Below, piece after piece: positions 24,702-26,437 of a stretch of 26,437 nt of DNA. The notes below the pieces were generated by a model. It ran no database searches. It had not been told where the DNA came from and saw only the letters and a program-made list of their open reading frames with translations. Position 1 is the stretch's first letter, and each line of letters opens with the position of its first letter. The DNA lies in IMG/VR virus record IMGVR_UViG_3300046007_005147, positions 1 through 26,437 of that record; one strand, 5' to 3'. A program made the position numbers and the translations under genes. The stretch is from a virus.

Positions 24702-24709
24702 TATTTATA
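24702..24709 (-). promoter_or_regulatory. T4-type late promoter upstream of the giant fibre
   Basis: An exact TATAAATA on the minus strand, 38 bases before the giant fibre ATG and 4 bases after the stop codon of the small chaperone-like gene. The predicted leader contains the purine-rich GGGGAAAGGGAACC ribosome site region. Confidence 0.85.
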
Positions 24710-24712
24710 ATA

Positions 24713-24970
24713 TCATACCAACTCAGGGGGCCATCCGTCAAAAGTTTCTACATGCAAATCAACAGGTGCTGATGGCCAGGTAAACTGACCTACAATAGGC
24801 CATCCTTCTTGGTTCGGCATGTCTCGTAATGCTTTTCTGTAATCACGCCACGTTTGTTTTTGTTCATCGTTATATGTTTCCCATCTATCAACTAAAACAT
24901 ACTTATCTGATGTTTCGAGATACACGTTTCTTCTGTGACGAATTTCTTCCTCAGTAGGTTGATAAGTCAT
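24713..24970 (-). CDS. Tail fibre / tail assembly chaperone-like protein
   Basis: An 85-residue soluble protein between two fibre genes. The pattern is RRNVYLETSDKYVLVDRWE (about 13-31), then the hallmark WRDYRKALRDMPNQEGWP (about 41-58), then FTWPSAP. It matches the small phage tail assembly chaperone family (Phage_tail_APC type: SDxxVLxDR/W ... YRQALRDxxxQxGxPxxxxWP). Such proteins accompany fibre genes and help fold or trimerise them. A strong GGAGATTTG ribosome site precedes the ATG. Its likely client is one of the adjacent fibres, the glycine-rich one before it or the giant one after it; which one is not shown by the sequence. Confidence 0.82.
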   Translation of the reverse strand: MTYQPTEEEIRHRRNVYLETSDKYVLVDRWETYNDEQKQTWRDYRKALRDMPNQEGWPIVGQFTWPSAPVDLHVETFDGWPPELV

Positions 24971-24981
24971 TCAAATCTCCA

Positions 24982-25905
24982 TTAAACAGCATTTGTGTAG
25001 TAATATTCGTGAATCCATACGACGCCGTTAGCTCCATTACCGCCAGGTTTTACGACAGGTGCCGTGGTATTATTTGACGATGCAGATCCCGACCCACCGC
25101 CGCCATAAAGGTCTCCGGTTACGCCGTTTGCAGGACTTCTGACAGATCCACCACCGGTTCCAAAACCCATTCCTGCAGATCCCCCTGCGCCACTAACTGC
25201 CAATGCCAATGCAACGCCGTTACCCCATCCTTGACTTCCTGCGCCACCAGTGACGTTCAAATCGCCTCCTGATGCACCGCCAGAAGTTCCAACAGTCGCA
25301 CCGGTCGCGCCGCCTCCGCCCCGACCCAATACAAGTCCGTTTGTTGAGTTTGCAAAACTACTGTTAGTTCCTGTGCCGCCCGCACCTACCCAGGATGCGC
25401 CGCCCGCGCCGCCAATACCGACAACTATGTTAGATGTTGCACCCACTTGAGCATTTTGCAAAACCGCTACGGCAACGCCGCCTCCGCCGCCGCCTGCAGC
25501 ACCCTGTGAGTTAGCAGCAGTTGCAAGGCCGTTAGATCCACCCCCGCCACCGCCACCACCTACGCAATACACCACTAATGACACCAAATTTGCATCTTTT
25601 GTGAATGTTGCGTTTGCAACGTAAACAGTTTCTTTGAGAGCAATCTTTGTAGTGTTTCCGAAAAATACTCCGCCGATAGAATTAGAGATCAATACCTGAC
25701 CTGCAGTTCCTAATGCGTTATTCGGTCGCATTAACATACCACTATTTGCTTGAATAGTGATAACGTCAACAGTTGAGTTCGAACCGATGACAACGCCGCC
25801 GCCGGAATTCAACACAATATCACCTGCACTTGTGTTGCCAGTACTAATTGTTAGTGACGTTGTTCCGTTACCTGTTGTAAGGTTTGTTACTGAAATTGTG
25901 CTCAT
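24982..25905 (-). CDS. Glycine-rich tail fibre protein
   Basis: A 307-residue fibre. The N-terminus (STISVTNLTTGNGTTSLTIS, 2-21) is a shared attachment-type domain, also in the 188-residue fibre. The junction GTAGQVLISNSIGG is at about 66-79. From about residue 100 a glycine-rich domain begins with LVSLVVYCVGGGGGGGG (109-123) and continues with many G-G-x-G runs to GANGVVWIHEYYYTNAV at the end. This is the pattern of the Gly-rich fibre tip domain, related in style to the polyglycine adhesins of T-even-like phages such as S16 gp38, which bind host receptors with glycine-rich loops. The start overlaps the previous fibre stop as TAATG. It is likely a receptor-binding fibre. Confidence 0.85.
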   Translation of the reverse strand: MSTISVTNLTTGNGTTSLTISTGNTSAGDIVLNSGGGVVIGSNSTVDVITIQANSGMLMRPNNALGTAGQVLISNSIGGVFFGNTTKIALKETVYVANATFTKDANLVSLVVYCVGGGGGGGGSNGLATAANSQGAAGGGGGGVAVAVLQNAQVGATSNIVVGIGGAGGASWVGAGGTGTNSSFANSTNGLVLGRGGGGATGATVGTSGGASGGDLNVTGGAGSQGWGNGVALALAVSGAGGSAGMGFGTGGGSVRSPANGVTGDLYGGGGSGSASSNNTTAPVVKPGGNGANGVVWIHEYYYTNAV

Positions 25906-26437
25906 TATACTATACTCACTCTTGCACCTGTTTGAATTGTTAGTGTGACACCTGATGCGACTGCAATAGGACCTGTTGCTTGTCCATTTTCACCCGCAGC
26001 AAATGTTGTGTTTGTATTTAACGTGTTTGCATTTACACGGAAAATATTTTGACCCTGGGAAGCCAATGTGCCTAATGTTGTAGAACCGCCTTTGTAATAC
26101 CCGCCGCCAACCGCAGTCGCCCAATGAGCGTTTCCAGTTGCACCTGAAGTCAACACCTGACCCGCAGTTCCGAATGAACCGTTGGCAGACAATGATTTTG
26201 TGAGGACAGCGTTTGCGTTAAATGTTACAATGCCGTCAAAATTATCTGCGGCGTCTGTTCTCGCATAATTGGCAGCAGCAACCCCACCTAGATGTGTTGC
26301 ATTAGAAACAGTGCTGTTCGCAACTAACAATGTCCCCGCATAATAAGAAACGGCATTAACAACTGTAGAGTTTGCAGTAAATGCAGTCCCCACCGTAAAC
26401 AATGCGGAGTTAACACTAGTGGTTACATTAGCAATCT
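25905..26437 (-). CDS. Tail fibre, C-terminal part, cut by the window edge
   Basis: The reading frame is open to the right edge: the codons before 26402 continue as IANVTTSVNSAL, the same Asn/Thr/Val style as the rest, so the apparent TTG start near 26402 is not real and the gene begins outside the window. The visible 176 residues contain SNATHLGGVAAANYARTDAA and GSFGTAGQVLTSGATGNAHW. The last 70 residues (GGGYYKGGSTTLGTLASQGQ, then AGENGQATGP and TGARVSIV) match the C-terminus of the giant fibre. The protein is probably another long tail fibre whose tip resembles that of the giant fibre. Confidence 0.85.
   Translation of the reverse strand, partial: IANVTTSVNSALFTVGTAFTANSTVVNAVSYYAGTLLVANSTVSNATHLGGVAAANYARTDAADNFDGIVTFNANAVLTKSLSANGSFGTAGQVLTSGATGNAHWATAVGGGYYKGGSTTLGTLASQGQNIFRVNANTLNTNTTFAAGENGQATGPIAVASGVTLTIQTGARVSIV

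Noticed and set aside
23067-24710. A 547-codon open frame on the plus strand opposite the giant fibre, and other long plus-strand frames (for example 22467-23060 and 18235-18840).
   Set aside because: They mirror the low-complexity repeats of the minus-strand fibre gene, which rarely create stop codons on the other strand. They show monotonous Thr/Ala/Val/Leu repeats, have no ribosome sites in a plus-strand gene context, and overlap well-supported genes.
26400-26402. TTG at 26402 as a true start of the right-edge fibre gene.
   Set aside because: The frame stays open to the window edge with fibre-like sequence and there is no ribosome site, so it is an internal Leu codon of a longer gene.

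Overview
The window is part of the late (virion) region of a T4-type contractile-tailed phage. Every supported gene lies on the minus strand, so transcription runs from high to low coordinates. The gene order 13-14-15-16-17-18-19-20-67-(core)-21 is the T4 order, and each of these products is recognisable from its protein. The host cannot be read from the sequence. The protein style (long repetitive Asn/Thr/Val-rich fibres, propeller fibres, core proteins with KKGL..RRKR..G type motifs) resembles uncultured aquatic T4-like phages such as cyanophage or pelagiphage relatives. That placement is inference. I saw no tRNA, CRISPR array, integrase or transposase.

Right part (26437 to about 12400): a very large adhesin module. 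In transcription order it holds the 3' end of a fibre gene cut by the window edge, a glycine-rich fibre protein, a small tail-fibre chaperone-like protein, a 1951-residue repetitive fibre, a short fibre with a gp53-like C-terminal tip, three tandem seven-bladed beta-propeller fibre genes, a GT-A glycosyltransferase, and a GC-richer fibre plus small partner gene that looks imported. Over half of the window is therefore devoted to host recognition. Many junctions are TAATG or ATGA overlaps, suggesting translational coupling.

Middle (12399 to 10845): a lysis cassette with a GH19-type endolysin carrying a peptidoglycan-binding domain and two small membrane proteins that are holin candidates. It lies between the fibres and the neck genes, where T4 has genes 12 and wac.

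Left part (10806 to 1): neck proteins gp13 and gp14, tail completion protein gp15, terminase subunits gp16 and gp17, sheath gp18, tube gp19, portal gp20, acidic core protein gp67, a 305-residue core-like protein in the gp68 position, a 121-residue unknown, and the first 24 codons of the prohead protease gp21.

Regulation: exact T4-type late promoter boxes (TATAAATA on the minus strand) lie upstream of gp18, the giant fibre and the GC-rich fibre. One-mismatch versions precede gp19 and gp13. A strong GC hairpin lies between gp19 and the portal gene. At gp13, a short hairpin in read-through RNA would cover the ribosome binding site, and its promoter box lies inside the loop, a layout known from T4 early/late translational control. 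No stretch above 300 bases lacks a gene.
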